Notes: generated by a model from the sequence alone, not told the origin. 49,863 nt of DNA from an archaeon (GCA_021792315.1 JAJYUX010000003.1:1-49863), one strand, 5' to 3'; shown: positions 33,291-41,851, numbered from the stretch's first letter. Made by a program: numbers and translations.

Positions 33291-34831
33291 GACAGTTTTC
33301 TCTTTAAAGACCTGTACGTGGATGAAACAAAGACCTTTCCTTTGTGTTTCGAATTTCTTCTGAGTTGTTCGGCCAGCCACTTTGAAACCGGTTCACCAGA
33401 TTTGTTCATTATATCTATTCTTTCCCAAGCGGTTACATTCAGTACAAAATCCTTCTCTGGAAGTTCGTCACTTATGTGAGTGATCTGCGACACCGGAAAT
33501 GTATCTGAAATCTCGGCCGGAACGACTCCAAAAATCGGCGAAACGTAAGAGATCAAAGTAGACTCTGGATCAACCAATTTCATTAATTCCGTGAAAATAT
33601 CTGAAACAAGAAATGGTTTCGTCTTGGTTTCGGGTACTATCACTAGATGAGTTTTTGATGAAAGATCTATTTGCTTCAATTTGTCGAAATGTCTCTTCAT
33701 TTCCGGCCTCAAGAGATCTTCTCTGTCTACGACAAAAATGCCCCTTTCTTTGAGGTCAGGCGTGTCTGATTCAATTTGTTCGTGCGCCGAGGAAATCGCA
33801 ATCTTGTACGCCTTGGATACTAGTGGATGCTTGGAACATTGTGACCTGATGTATTCCCACAACCGTCCCTCCCAGATTGATTGTTTTGTCTCTTGGATTA
33901 CCTGTCTAAGTACATAGAGGTTGTGTCTTGCCAGAGCAAGCGTTCTCTCTTCAAATTTCAGAGACTTCAATTCTCGCGCGCTGACGTGAGAACAGACATT
34001 ACAAATACATGGCAGGAACTCCAATTGTTCCAATCTAATTGTTCCTCCAGAAGAAATATACCGACCATTCCGCGCATACAAGATATATGAAGCAGAGTCG
34101 AACATATCACATCCCAGAGCTACCGCTAGCGGTATGATGAGTGGGTGTCCCGCACCGAACAAGTGAAATGGGCGGTGACTAGGAAGTCTTCGCTTACATG
34201 CAAGTATCATTTCGACGAGAAGAGCAAAATCGTACTCTTCCATTACTTCGACGGGAGAACCAAGAGCATACATTCCATAATCAAGTTTCGATGATTCCTT
34301 TGCACTCCTTGACACCAAATCGATGTATTTTCCACCTTGAATAGGGAGAGTCCATATCATATCTTTCCTGGTGAGACTTGCCTTGGTCCTTTTAGCTGAC
34401 TCGAGAGTTTCGAGGACCGTGTCACGAGCATACTTTCTGGTTACGTTGAGTCCTGTTGGTCTGTCTAGAATTATTGCAATATCGCTACCAATTTTCTCTT
34501 CAAAGCTCGCGATCGTCAAAGGATCAGTGTCCACGGATCCAAATTCCAAAACCTGGTACCCGCCGGAGTCCGTCATGATTGTGCCATCAAACCCAATCAA
34601 CTTGTGGATACCTTCATGAGATCTTTCGCTAAGTCGCCTGAATGTAGTGTACGCGTTAGTCATTACTGCTTCAAAGCCCATAGATCTGATCTCTGAGCTA
34701 GGGAGAAGCTGCCTGACTGGATGTATCACTGGGAGGAGGGCCGGGGTTTCTATTCTTGATGTCTTAGTCTCGAGCAAGCCTATTCTTGCCCCTAGATCGG
34801 TTGCTTTGAGTTCAAATGAACCTGGTTCCAT
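33281..34831 (-). CDS. tgtA: Archaeosine tRNA-guanine(15) transglycosylase
   Basis: 516 residues. The TIM-barrel catalytic domain has MTDSGGYQVLEFGSVDTDPL (nucleophile-region Asp), the second Asp site AIILDRPTG and a zinc site CICNVCSHVSARELKSLK with a downstream His. The remaining 180 residues (about 335-516) are the C1/C2-like regions of archaeal TgtA; no clear PUA domain is seen. It swaps guanine-15 in tRNA D-loops for preQ0, the first step of archaeosine. The gene converges on PAC2 (10-nt overlap) and lies 68 nt downstream of an Sm-like gene on the same strand. Confidence 0.95.
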   Translation of the reverse strand: MEPGSFELKATDLGARIGLLETKTSRIETPALLPVIHPVRQLLPSSEIRSMGFEAVMTNAYTTFRRLSERSHEGIHKLIGFDGTIMTDSGGYQVLEFGSVDTDPLTIASFEEKIGSDIAIILDRPTGLNVTRKYARDTVLETLESAKRTKASLTRKDMIWTLPIQGGKYIDLVSRSAKESSKLDYGMYALGSPVEVMEEYDFALLVEMILACKRRLPSHRPFHLFGAGHPLIIPLAVALGCDMFDSASYILYARNGRYISSGGTIRLEQLEFLPCICNVCSHVSARELKSLKFEERTLALARHNLYVLRQVIQETKQSIWEGRLWEYIRSQCSKHPLVSKAYKIAISSAHEQIESDTPDLKERGIFVVDREDLLRPEMKRHFDKLKQIDLSSKTHLVIVPETKTKPFLVSDIFTELMKLVDPESTLISYVSPIFGVVPAEISDTFPVSQITHISDELPEKDFVLNVTAWERIDIMNKSGEPVSKWLAEQLRRNSKHKGKVFVSSTYRSLKRKLSQV

Positions 34832-34899
34832 TTTCTACACTCTCAAGAAGTGTCAGCAGGGGAGCTGAGAATCCAGGCGGTTGTCTATCGAGGTCGAAC

Positions 34900-35325
34900 T
34901 CAAGACTTTTTCGAGGTTTCTCTGGCGAATTCCTCGTAGATCTGCTTTACCCTTGTCGCAGAAAGTCTATCTGCGCCTTCGACGACCCCCTTCTCAGTCA
35001 CTTTGATAGAATCCATCACAAGGATGGCACCGATGTCTTCCCTAAGTTTTGTCATTCCCGGGAAAGCTCTTGAGAGCCGCTCATTCAGCGCTCTCAGATC
35101 GAATGGCTTTTCAAGTAGGTCAATTTCCTTCACGAAAGTCCCGTTGAGTACTACTCTTAAGCTGCTCTCGACGCCTATGACGGCCCCAAGTATCAAATTG
35201 AGTCTTTCATCGATCCCGATCAGGTCGCCATCGTATTTCTTTCCGTCACCGGTAGAAACGCTAACCCGTCTACCCACCATTGCAACTATTTCTTCTGAAA
35301 ATCTTCTGTTTCCGATATTCGACAA
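34900..35325 (-). CDS. Sm-like (Lsm) protein with C-terminal extension
   Basis: 141 residues. Residues 10-70 form an Sm fold: MVGRRVSVSTGDGKKYDGDL (Sm1) and SLRVVLNGTFVKEIDL (Sm2-like). Residues 75-141 are an extra domain (LNERLSRAFPGMTKLREDIG, ILVMDSIKVTEKGV, TRVKQIYEEFARET) like that of the archaeal SmAP3 group. Sm proteins form rings on U-rich RNA. Together with tgtA downstream it probably acts in RNA processing (inference). The start ATG at 35325 is the only good choice. Confidence 0.88.
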   Translation of the reverse strand: MSNIGNRRFSEEIVAMVGRRVSVSTGDGKKYDGDLIGIDERLNLILGAVIGVESSLRVVLNGTFVKEIDLLEKPFDLRALNERLSRAFPGMTKLREDIGAILVMDSIKVTEKGVVEGADRLSATRVKQIYEEFARETSKKS

Positions 35326-35538
35326 ATCCTATCAAAACCCCTTCCAGTCCATCTTTTCAGATTGAGATATTTGGGTTTCTCTTTGCAATATTAAGTCTTC
35401 TTAGGTCTCAAATCGCAGAAAGAGAAATATTCTGGAAATTGGCCCTGTGTGAGGAAGGCCTAGTGTCAATGGAACATTCGGCCCGGAAATCTGATGTATA
35501 TATAGCCGGAGCGAAAAATCGATCTTCCTTCAATCCCA

Positions 35539-36198
35539 GTGAATCGAGTGGCAGAGCAATTCTCATACCGTGAAGTCTTCTCGATCCTCGTTGCTTGGTT
35601 TATACTTACAATCGCAGTGAGTTACAAGTACGTGATTGGATTTCTTAGCGGAACTGCAAATGATCTACAGATAATTGCAGCTGCTTCAATAGCCACGGTA
35701 ACAGGCTTTGTCCTCCATGAAATGGGGCACAAATTCGTTGCAACGCGACTGGGCTATGTCGCTCATTTTCAAATTTGGATTTGGGGAATCGCTTTAACTC
35801 TTGTCACCGCGGTTATTTCTGGAGGCAATTTTCTATTCGGAGCTCCTGGAGCGGTTTATGTCACGCCAGCCGCAATAACGGCTGTGTATGGCTACCACTT
35901 TGCAAGTCGAAATAAAGGAAATCCTGAAAGGGAAAATATGTTAGTCTCTGCGGCCGGACCCGGAGTGAATCTCGCTTTTGCTGTGCTCTTTCTAATGATA
36001 TACTTGTCGGCATCGAGTTATGTCACTGTGCTCATTTCATACCTCGGTCTTGAACTTAACGTGAGTTTGGGCACGTTCAATATGCTCCCAATTCCTCCAT
36101 TAGATGGATCCAAGATTTTCAAGAACAACATTGCAGTTGCGCTAACAATAGCGCTTCCGCTATGGTCGATGTTTTTCTACCTCTTTTTCATTCATTGA
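35539..36198 (+). CDS. Site-2 protease family (M50) intramembrane metalloprotease
   Basis: 219 residues from a GTG. Zinc ligands: HEMGHKFVATRLGY (H60-E61-x2-H64) in a transmembrane segment and NMLPIPPLDGSKIF (the Asp ligand). About five to six hydrophobic helices. It cleaves single-pass membrane proteins in regulated intramembrane proteolysis. A TATA-like TGTATATATAG at about 35495-35505 precedes it. The neighbour genes are ribosomal and RNA-related, so its target is not suggested by context. Confidence 0.9.
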   Translation: MNRVAEQFSYREVFSILVAWFILTIAVSYKYVIGFLSGTANDLQIIAAASIATVTGFVLHEMGHKFVATRLGYVAHFQIWIWGIALTLVTAVISGGNFLFGAPGAVYVTPAAITAVYGYHFASRNKGNPERENMLVSAAGPGVNLAFAVLFLMIYLSASSYVTVLISYLGLELNVSLGTFNMLPIPPLDGSKIFKNNIAVALTIALPLWSMFFYLFFIH

Positions 36199-36242
36199 AA
36201 AAGAGTGTTGCAGACCTTAGGGCTGGCACGAAGAAGAAAACT

Positions 36243-36548
36243 CTAGCCGAATAAGCTAGATAACCCTTCGAGAGCTTGCTCTTCCTTCTTCTCTTCTTGC
36301 TTTTCTTCTTCTTTGGGCTTGGCAGTCTGAACTGGAGCTGCTGCGGAAGGGGCTGCAGCCATTACAGGGACAGCAGAAGCATTCTTCAGCGCCTCATCAA
36401 TGTTAATTTCGCCTAGAGCGGAAACAAGAGCTTTAACCCTAATCTCATCCGGCTTTGCACCGGTGGCTGATATAACCTTCTGAACATTAGTCTCGTTGAC
36501 TGGCTGCTTCAGTTTGTGAAGTAAAAGAGCTGCGTATACATATTCCAT
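36243..36548 (-). CDS. rpl12: Ribosomal protein P1 (stalk protein)
   Basis: 101 residues. N-terminal dimer helix region MEYVYAALLLHKLKQPVNET, VQKVISATGAKPDEIRVKAL, an Ala-rich hinge (SAAAPVQTAK), a highly charged Glu/Lys segment and the terminal LEGLSSLFG that recruits translation factors. This is the standard archaeal P1/L12 layout. No P0 or L1 gene lies beside it, so it has been separated from the usual L10-L12 cluster. Confidence 0.97.
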   Translation of the reverse strand: MEYVYAALLLHKLKQPVNETNVQKVISATGAKPDEIRVKALVSALGEINIDEALKNASAVPVMAAAPSAAAPVQTAKPKEEEKQEEKKEEQALEGLSSLFG

Positions 36549-36619
36549 TGAAATCGCAACCGAGGAAGTTCTGTTCTTGCGTATTTAAGAATTCGGCTTC
36601 AAATGTTTTGGAGCTAGGT

Positions 36620-37516
36620 TCATCCAGACTGTCTTATCCAATTCACTACGCGTGATATGCCCTCGTCGAAACTAACAATTGGTTCGAAGCCCAGTCTCTT
36701 TCTAAGCTTCTCAATGCTCGGGAAGGAGATCTGCGGCTCTTTTTCGAATTCAGTTCTGGGTGGCAAAAGCTCTACTTCAGAACCTGAATGAGTGACTTTC
36801 TTGATGGTCTCGGCAATCTCTCTCACTGACATTCTATTTCCAGATCCGACATTGAATGATTCTCCAATCGCTTGCTCTTTGGTCAAGATCAATTCCACGA
36901 CTCTGCCATAATTCCTGGCATACGTCGGATCAGTAACATCTCGTCCAGAATTGTAGAGGGGTATTTTTTGCCCGGCTAGACATGCGCGCACAAACCGTGG
37001 GATAGCTCTTGTCTGAGGTTCCCATTCTCCAAATAGCAGCCAACTTCGCGTGATTGAGATATTCAGTTTCTTGTGGGCGGCATAGCTTCGGACAAGTGTT
37101 TCGGAAATTACCTTGCTGTAGTCGTATGGTAACCTTGGGTTGAAGGGAGTCGCTTCAGTGGCTGGCCGATCAAAGGGAACTCCGTAGACATTGGCGCTGG
37201 ATGCGTAGAGGAAGCGACTTGCGTTCTTCTTCGACGCAAGCTCCAATAAGTTGAGCGTCCCATACGAATTCACCGCGTACGTGCTATAGGGATCCTCGGT
37301 CGTCTTCTTGATGTCGGCAAGAGCAGCAAGATGGACTACAGCATCAAAACTCTGTTTTGCAAGCTCGCCGAATACATAGTCCTTGTTAGAAATGTCTCCC
37401 TGACAATCAGCTCCTGGTGTAATGTCTAATCCCAGAATGTCAAACCCCTTTTCCTTCAAGTATTTGGAAAGGTGCTTTCCGACAAAGCCGTTGATGCCAG
37501 TGATGAGGACACGCAT
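36620..37516 (-). CDS. NAD-dependent epimerase/dehydratase (UDP-glucose 4-epimerase-like)
   Basis: 298 residues from the ATG at 37516, where the Rossmann motif ITGINGFVGKHLSKYL begins. An in-frame upstream extension of 51 residues is not credible. Active-site: ASSANVYG and Y-DYS-K in LPYDYSKVISET. The 3' part has YARNYGRVVELIL and FNVGSGNRMSVREIAE. A TATA-like TGTTTTAATCC about 27 nt upstream fits a leaderless gene. It is not close to the two SDRs at 11.7-13.8 kb. A role in surface glycan precursor synthesis is likely but unproven. Confidence 0.9.
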   Translation of the reverse strand: MRVLITGINGFVGKHLSKYLKEKGFDILGLDITPGADCQGDISNKDYVFGELAKQSFDAVVHLAALADIKKTTEDPYSTYAVNSYGTLNLLELASKKNASRFLYASSANVYGVPFDRPATEATPFNPRLPYDYSKVISETLVRSYAAHKKLNISITRSWLLFGEWEPQTRAIPRFVRACLAGQKIPLYNSGRDVTDPTYARNYGRVVELILTKEQAIGESFNVGSGNRMSVREIAETIKKVTHSGSEVELLPPRTEFEKEPQISFPSIEKLRKRLGFEPIVSFDEGISRVVNWIRQSG

Positions 37517-37763
37517 TTGAATCAAGGCCTTTGTGATGAAAAAGAGGATTAAAACATTAGTAATTCGATGGGATGTAAGATCCAGTGCAAGACAATATAC
37601 AAATGATCGAGATTCAAAGCTAGAAGATCGGAGTACTTTATCTGATCTTCCACTCGGGGTTGCAGTCAAGATTACGACACGCTGAGGGAAAGAGCTTGAG
37701 TCGGTTTGAACTTGGGGAAACTATGGTAATGTTAAAGAACGGTATAACCAAAATGCTAGAATT

Positions 37764-38054
37764 ATGCCAAAGCCCAAGAAAGGAGAGATTTACGGCACTT
37801 TCAACAATGAAATGTGTTATGAACGAGGGTTGGAGAAACTACGAGAAATCAGGGGTATCAGCGTGGACCCACTAGACAGTCATACAATAAAAATAATGCT
37901 GAAGAAAGCGTCTGCTGAGATCGAATCTAAAGTGAACGATGCCATCAGAAGTTCGAAGGGTTATGTGGAGATGGAACTTGAAACTATCAATGCCCTAAAG
38001 GTTCACAAGAAGAAGGCAGACTCTGGCGTTTTGGATACTCCGTTTTATGGTTAG
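37764..38054 (+). CDS. Hypothetical protein, small basic-acidic
   Basis: 96 residues beginning MPKPKKGEIYGTFNNEMCYE. Mostly charged and predicted helical (KIMLKKASAEIESKVNDAIR, VEMELETINALKVHKKKAD) with no Cys cluster, signal or TM segment. No family is recognised. The gene has an ATG, ordinary codon use and an isolated position, which supports but does not prove that it is real. The 247 nt upstream contain a GAAGATC/GATCTTC inverted repeat at 37623-37650 of unknown meaning. Confidence 0.5.
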   Translation: MPKPKKGEIYGTFNNEMCYERGLEKLREIRGISVDPLDSHTIKIMLKKASAEIESKVNDAIRSSKGYVEMELETINALKVHKKKADSGVLDTPFYG

Positions 38055-38163
38055 CATTGGTACAACGAGAGATTTCGTGACGCCCTTAAAAATCTCTGAA
38101 CTCGCAATCTCTGCACCCAATTTCACCGTAAGCGTTTGCCGAGGATGACGCTCCGCTTTTTGA

Positions 38164-38898
38164 TTAAGTCTTTCTTTCATTGACTCGTGTCAGATTGAAC
38201 CGAGTGGTATTCTCTACCTCATCTGCGTTCTTGTCAATTGTTGCAGAAAACAGACCTTTTGTGGCAAAACTGATCAGTTCTGTTGCTGGAATTAACTTGA
38301 ATCTGCCTCGAAGAATCTTGCCCTCGCTTATGAAGATGGGATCGAATCTAACGTCGAATCTCTGATCATTGTAGTTGAAGATCCACACTTCAGATGGATT
38401 CAATTCTACTGCCTTGTCAGCTTCATTGAATATCCAATTTTGATCAATTTCCGTTTCGACTATCTTTGCAAATATTGCTTTGTTTGGTAAGTTGAGCATT
38501 CCATCATAATCCGGTGGTTTGGAAGAAGTTTCGAAGTGTGCACCAAAGCTCCCCTCACTTAGAAATTGCGAGATTAGGTAATTACCCGCTATTTCCAAGA
38601 GCTGATCTCTAGTAAGAATGAGAGACAACCTTCCTTCGTTATCTGTTCTCAAATTGAGATTGCCTATATCTCTTGCCAAGGATTTGATCTCCAATTCCTT
38701 TCGCTTGCCGTCTTCTTCCAGTCTTTGAAACTCTGATGCAGCAGTCGAGGCAAGTCTGACTGGGTTCAGTACAGAGTGAGCTTCCCAAACCGCGTTCAGA
38801 ACGAATGGTAGGGACTTTGCTAAGATCTTCCTTCGCTCGGATTCTACCGGCTCTTTCTCCATACGAATATCGACCAATATTGAAACACGGCATTGCAT
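38164..38898 (-). CDS. Hypothetical protein
   Basis: 244 residues if started at 38898; the ATG at M13 (MEKEPVESERRKI, 38862) is also possible. The N-terminal third is helical and charged (RLEEDGKRKELEIKSLARDI). The C-terminal part is mixed, with strand-like stretches (AVELNPSEVWIFNYNDQRFD, ILRGRFKLIPATELI). No metal, nucleotide or membrane motif is visible. I do not know the family. It faces the small hypothetical gene tail to tail. Confidence 0.6.
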   Translation of the reverse strand: MQCRVSILVDIRMEKEPVESERRKILAKSLPFVLNAVWEAHSVLNPVRLASTAASEFQRLEEDGKRKELEIKSLARDIGNLNLRTDNEGRLSLILTRDQLLEIAGNYLISQFLSEGSFGAHFETSSKPPDYDGMLNLPNKAIFAKIVETEIDQNWIFNEADKAVELNPSEVWIFNYNDQRFDVRFDPIFISEGKILRGRFKLIPATELISFATKGLFSATIDKNADEVENTTRFNLTRVNERKT

Positions 38899-39061
38899 TT
38901 AATTGCTTGCTCTTCGGTACTAGAGTCCCCGGAACATGAACGAGTCAATGAAGTAGAATTAGTTGCGTCGCCGTCTTCGACTGGAAGCGGTTTCCTCGAG
39001 AGAATCACAACATCAATGCGAGGCCAGAAAGCGCATTCAGAAATGAAACATTATGAATAGA

Positions 39062-39211
39062 TGCGAGGGGTGGGATTTGAACCCACGAACCCCTGAGGGA
39101 CGGGATCTCTCATGGAGCCGGTACATTGTGTGACCACCGTTTGCACACGGTGGTGATCTTAAGTTTCGCGCCTTATGCCCCGCGCAATTGACCAGGCTCT
39201 GCTACCCTCGC
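39062..39211 (-). tRNA. tRNA-Leu(UAA), intron-containing
   Basis: Acceptor GCGAGGG pairs with CCCTCGC, discriminator A. The T-arm is GTGGG-TTCAAAT-CCCAC and there is a long variable arm (CCCTCAGGGG), typical of Leu. The anticodon stem is CGGGG/TCCCG. If one intron is removed the loop reads CATAAGA, with an abnormal A33; if two introns (about 14 and 51 nt) are removed it reads CTTAAGA, with normal U33. Both give anticodon UAA and a mature length near 85 nt. The larger intron has a CCACCGT/ACGGTGG hairpin. A TATA-like CTAAATAAG lies about 20 nt upstream. Confidence 0.88.
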
Positions 39212-39253
39212 AACAAACATCTCATAACTTATTTAGCTTCAAAAGGAAATCTG

Positions 39254-39913
39254 TCAATGAACCGCAAATATTGTAATTATCCCTGCAGTCAAGAATGAGA
39301 CTGCTATAGCTGCCATCAGAATATCCATGACTTTTCCGATTATCAGCAATACAGTAGGTCCCAGAGCTTTGGTAACCTTGTCGACAAGTCTGAAAAGTAA
39401 CCATGCGATGAGGCAATCGACAAGAATGGCTGCTAAGCTTATGAACACTCCGAGAGATGCGACTCCGCCCCAGGATTCTCTGGAAAGCAACATTACAACT
39501 GTAAGAGAACCAGGACCTGCAAGCAGAGGTGTTGCGATCGGGATTACTGCCATTGCCTCGATGATTTTTGAACTCTCGATGACATCGGACGTCTCTTTCA
39601 TTCCTAATGGCTGACTTGACAGTGCGTCTCTTAGAGCGAAAATGAGCAACAGCACGCCACCAGCTATTTCGAAATCAGCGATCTGAATCCCAAGGAAGAG
39701 TAGTATTGCGTCTCCAAGAATGGCAAACAACAATAACAGAGATATTGCCACCGCGACCGCCCTGTTTGCGAGCTTCTTTCTCTGCTGAGGAGTAACGCCA
39801 CCTGTAAGAGCTATGAAGAAAGGAAGGCATCCGATGGGATCAAGGATAACGAAAAGTGTAATGATTCCTCCAAAAAGCTCCGTCATTGCGATTCCAACAT
39901 CAAACATTTGCAT
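39254..39913 (-). CDS. MarC-family integral membrane protein
   Basis: 219 residues, six predicted TM segments: TELFGGIITLFVILDPIGCL, ALTGGVTPQQRKKLANRAV, AILGDAILLFLGIQIADFEI, AGGVLLLIFALRDAL, IPIATPLLAGPGSLTVVMLL and others. The LDPIG and TPLLAGPGS motifs are hallmarks of MarC/UPF0056. Function is not established for the family; it is not a proven antibiotic exporter. Start at 39913 or the second Met at 39886 (MTELFGG). It lies 42 nt from the tRNA-Leu 5' end. Confidence 0.92.
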   Translation of the reverse strand: MQMFDVGIAMTELFGGIITLFVILDPIGCLPFFIALTGGVTPQQRKKLANRAVAVAISLLLLFAILGDAILLFLGIQIADFEIAGGVLLLIFALRDALSSQPLGMKETSDVIESSKIIEAMAVIPIATPLLAGPGSLTVVMLLSRESWGGVASLGVFISLAAILVDCLIAWLLFRLVDKVTKALGPTVLLIIGKVMDILMAAIAVSFLTAGIITIFAVH

Positions 39914-39930
39914 TCAGCTGCCTCTCAAGC

Positions 39931-40404
39931 TCAAGGATTGGCTTCCTCAGACTCTCTCTTCTGAAGAGTAGCGTCAATGATTGAAATTGATCGTCTAATA
40001 TTACGCAATGGGATAAGAGGGTCATATCCCACCACAGCCTGTGTCTTTGAAAACTCAGAAAGAGGATGTCGCTCGGAATACGTCTTGTTAATGACGAGCA
40101 AATTGACGAGTTGCTCGGTTGTCATATTTTCAATTTCGGATTTCCAACCGTGGTAATATCTTCCCTTCTCATCAACCAGAGTTATCTTTTCCTCACCCAA
40201 ACCTTCCTTCAAGTTTTTCGACCAAAAATCTCTCGCATCTTCATCATAATGAACTCTTCCGGAATCGATTCTAGATTTGTAATTCTTTATTGCGTTTTCG
40301 ACTCGTTCGGGAGTCAGATCTAGTTCTCTTGCTATATCAGACAGAGATAGCTTGAGGTCTGAGAGATAATAGCAAGCTTCAGCGAGGTAATCATCTTCTT
40401 CCAT
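39931..40404 (-). CDS. Helix-turn-helix domain protein, unknown function
   Basis: 157 residues. Residues 15-45 (LKLSLSDIARELDLTPERVE) are a sigma/LuxR-like HTH with the typical xxSDIARxLxLTPxxV pattern. The middle is charged and the C-terminus helical (LIPLRNIRRSISIIDATLQK). It is followed at 17 nt by MarC on the same strand, so the two may be co-transcribed. Regulation of marC is a guess only. Confidence 0.7.
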   Translation of the reverse strand: MEEDDYLAEACYYLSDLKLSLSDIARELDLTPERVENAIKNYKSRIDSGRVHYDEDARDFWSKNLKEGLGEEKITLVDEKGRYYHGWKSEIENMTTEQLVNLLVINKTYSERHPLSEFSKTQAVVGYDPLIPLRNIRRSISIIDATLQKRESEEANP

Positions 40405-40525
40405 TGACTTAGTACAAGAAGAACTACGAGTCTGTTAATATCGTTAACGATCATTTGTTTCGACACACTGAAGCTGTTGCGAATTACCGTACATCACCCT
40501 TTTTGTGAAGATTTGAGAAAGGAGC

Positions 40526-40564
40526 GGGCCCAGTAGAGCTCAGATACGCCTGCTGACTGGGCCC
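40526..40564. repeat. Stem-loop-forming inverted repeat
   Basis: GGGCCCAGT (40526-40534) and ACTGGGCCC (40556-40564) are perfect 9-bp inverted arms around a 21-nt loop. It lies between the HTH gene and the IS remnant, so a terminator-like or insertion-related role is possible. The left arm context GCGGGCCCAGTAG resembles the tRNA 3' end GCGGGCCCGGTGG at 44988. Confidence 0.5.
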
Positions 40565-40657
40565 TGAATTCCATTTCATTCTTTAGAGCGTTTGATGACC
40601 CAATCATATCTTTATGCCGTTGCGCTTCTCAAATTTAAAGTTTGAATGAAAGCAGAG

Positions 40658-40670
40658 TGTGGGACAAAAT
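40658..40670. repeat. Left terminal inverted repeat of decayed IS
   Basis: TGTGGGACAAAAT; its exact reverse complement occurs at 41499-41511. Confidence 0.75.
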
Positions 40671-40675
40671 TTCCG

Positions 40676-41460
40676 CTAGACCGATGGAGCCAGATTGAAC
40701 AGATTGTGCCACAGTCCAGTATAGATTTGTGAGCAGTTGATCCTATCCTCACGCTTCTGGGCGAATCCCCATCCAAACATTTTTTGTCTGCGGCAAATCC
40801 AGATTCTGAATTCCTCCTCTTATGGTACTGCGCCAGATAATGCGCTGTGCTCGTAACAAATTCTTTCATTGTATCCTTCCACTTCCATGATCCGTTGAGT
40901 GTCGCGTTCTTCTTGCGGATAACAAACACCTTGGCATTGCCAAATGAGTCTGCGTAGCTCGGAGAGCTGTAATATCTGTCCAGCCTGACAGAATCGAGCG
41001 TCACGTCCAGCTCAGAGATCTTCCCCATTCCACTGTCATATGCATCCTTCTCCGATTTCAAACTCGAACCGTAGTAGAGGTACATTTTTGATGAGAGATC
41101 CATGAGCCTGAAAACGCATGGGAACGCGCGCTTTTTCGACTGCTCTTCCAGCTTTTGGTTCTATCTTTATGGTTGATACAGCTTCATGGATCAGGGGATC
41201 GAGCGAAGCCATCACCTCCTTGATCCTTTTGGAGAACTGCTGCTCGTACGTCCTCCAGTCCCTGTCCTGTTTTGGATGGCTCGCGATGTACTCCTTCTTG
41301 ATGTGCTCATCTATTTCCCGAAGCTTATCTTGGATGTCTTCGTAGTAGATCAATTCGGAGACAGACCTCTCAGCAGCTTCCTTGCCTTCTAACCATGAAT
41401 GCGGGAAGATGAGCACCAATCTGCCATCATGAGATTGATACGGTAGCTCAAAAGCAGGAA
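40676..41460 (-). pseudogene. Frameshifted DDE-type transposase of the decayed IS
   Basis: Three overlapping frames are needed. Frame 1 (from about 41460): PAFELPYQSHDGRLVLIFPH to FEIGEGCI. Frame 2 (41103 down): MDLSSKMYLYYGSSLKSEKD, LDRYYSSPSYADSFGNAKVF, NSESGFAADKK. Frame 3 after an A-run near 40779: MFGWGFAQKREDRINCSQIY, TGLWHNLFNLAPSV then stop at 40676. The final motif is typical of DDE transposases of archaeal unclassified (ISNCY-like) groups; the family is not certain. The N-terminal part looks unusual and may be rearranged or deleted. Confidence 0.75.
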
Positions 41461-41498
41461 TTCGGTCAGAGCGTCACTGAATCGTCAGATAAGCATTG

Positions 41499-41511
41499 AT
41501 TTTGTCCCACA
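41499..41511. repeat. Right terminal inverted repeat of decayed IS
   Basis: ATTTTGTCCCACA, the exact reverse complement of 40658-40670. Confidence 0.75.
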
Positions 41512-41549
41512 TTCGCTCTTGGTGTCTCTAAAGAGCGTGGTCCGCACCA

Positions 41550-41851
41550 ATCTGTCTTGACTTTCGCTTCAGCTATCGCTCTAGTTTTGACTGGATTCGA
41601 GAGCTTATTTCTATCCCGTTTGACTCGAATGCTTCAAATGTCTTGAGCCACATGTTAGCGGTTGACTCGACCACCGCCTTGCATTGATCGTATTTCTCCA
41701 GAGCATGTTTTGCGAACCTGTACGCGTCAAGTAATGTGTTGGGGTAAGAGGATTGCTCTAAGATTGTTCCGTCTTGTTCCATGAGACATGTCACGCATTT
41801 CTTCTTTCCAATGTCTATTCCAATGTATCCTGTCATTGTTTTCTTTTTCAT
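41550..41851 (-). pseudogene. Truncated IS110-family transposase (N-terminal DEDD domain)
   Basis: The ATG at 41851 gives MKKKTMTGYIGIDIGKKKCV, TCLMEQDGTILEQSSYPNT and CKAVVESTANMWLKTFEAF, the RuvC-like DEDD domain of IS110 (Asp in IDIGK, Glu in VVEST). Near residue 82 the frame breaks; shifting by one restores SNPVKTRAIAEAKVKTD, a hallmark IS110 stretch, then homology ends at 41550. The second half with the Tnp_IS116/transposase_20 domain is missing and was not found elsewhere in the window. Confidence 0.85.

Larger units (their letters stand above)
40658..41511. mobile_element. Decayed insertion sequence with 13-bp terminal inverted repeats
   Basis: An 854-bp unit bounded by TGTGGGACAAAAT and ATTTTGTCCCACA. 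It contains a leftward transposase broken by at least two frameshifts. The right end lies within 40 nt of the point where the adjacent IS110 reading stops, so it may have inserted into or beside that element. Outside the 13 bp, the flanks show only a weak, shifted match (AGCAGAG versus AGAGCGAA). Confidence 0.75.

Noticed and set aside
37517..37669. 51-residue N-terminal extension of the epimerase
   Set aside because: The Rossmann motif begins at the ATG at 37516 with a TATA-like box at the right distance.
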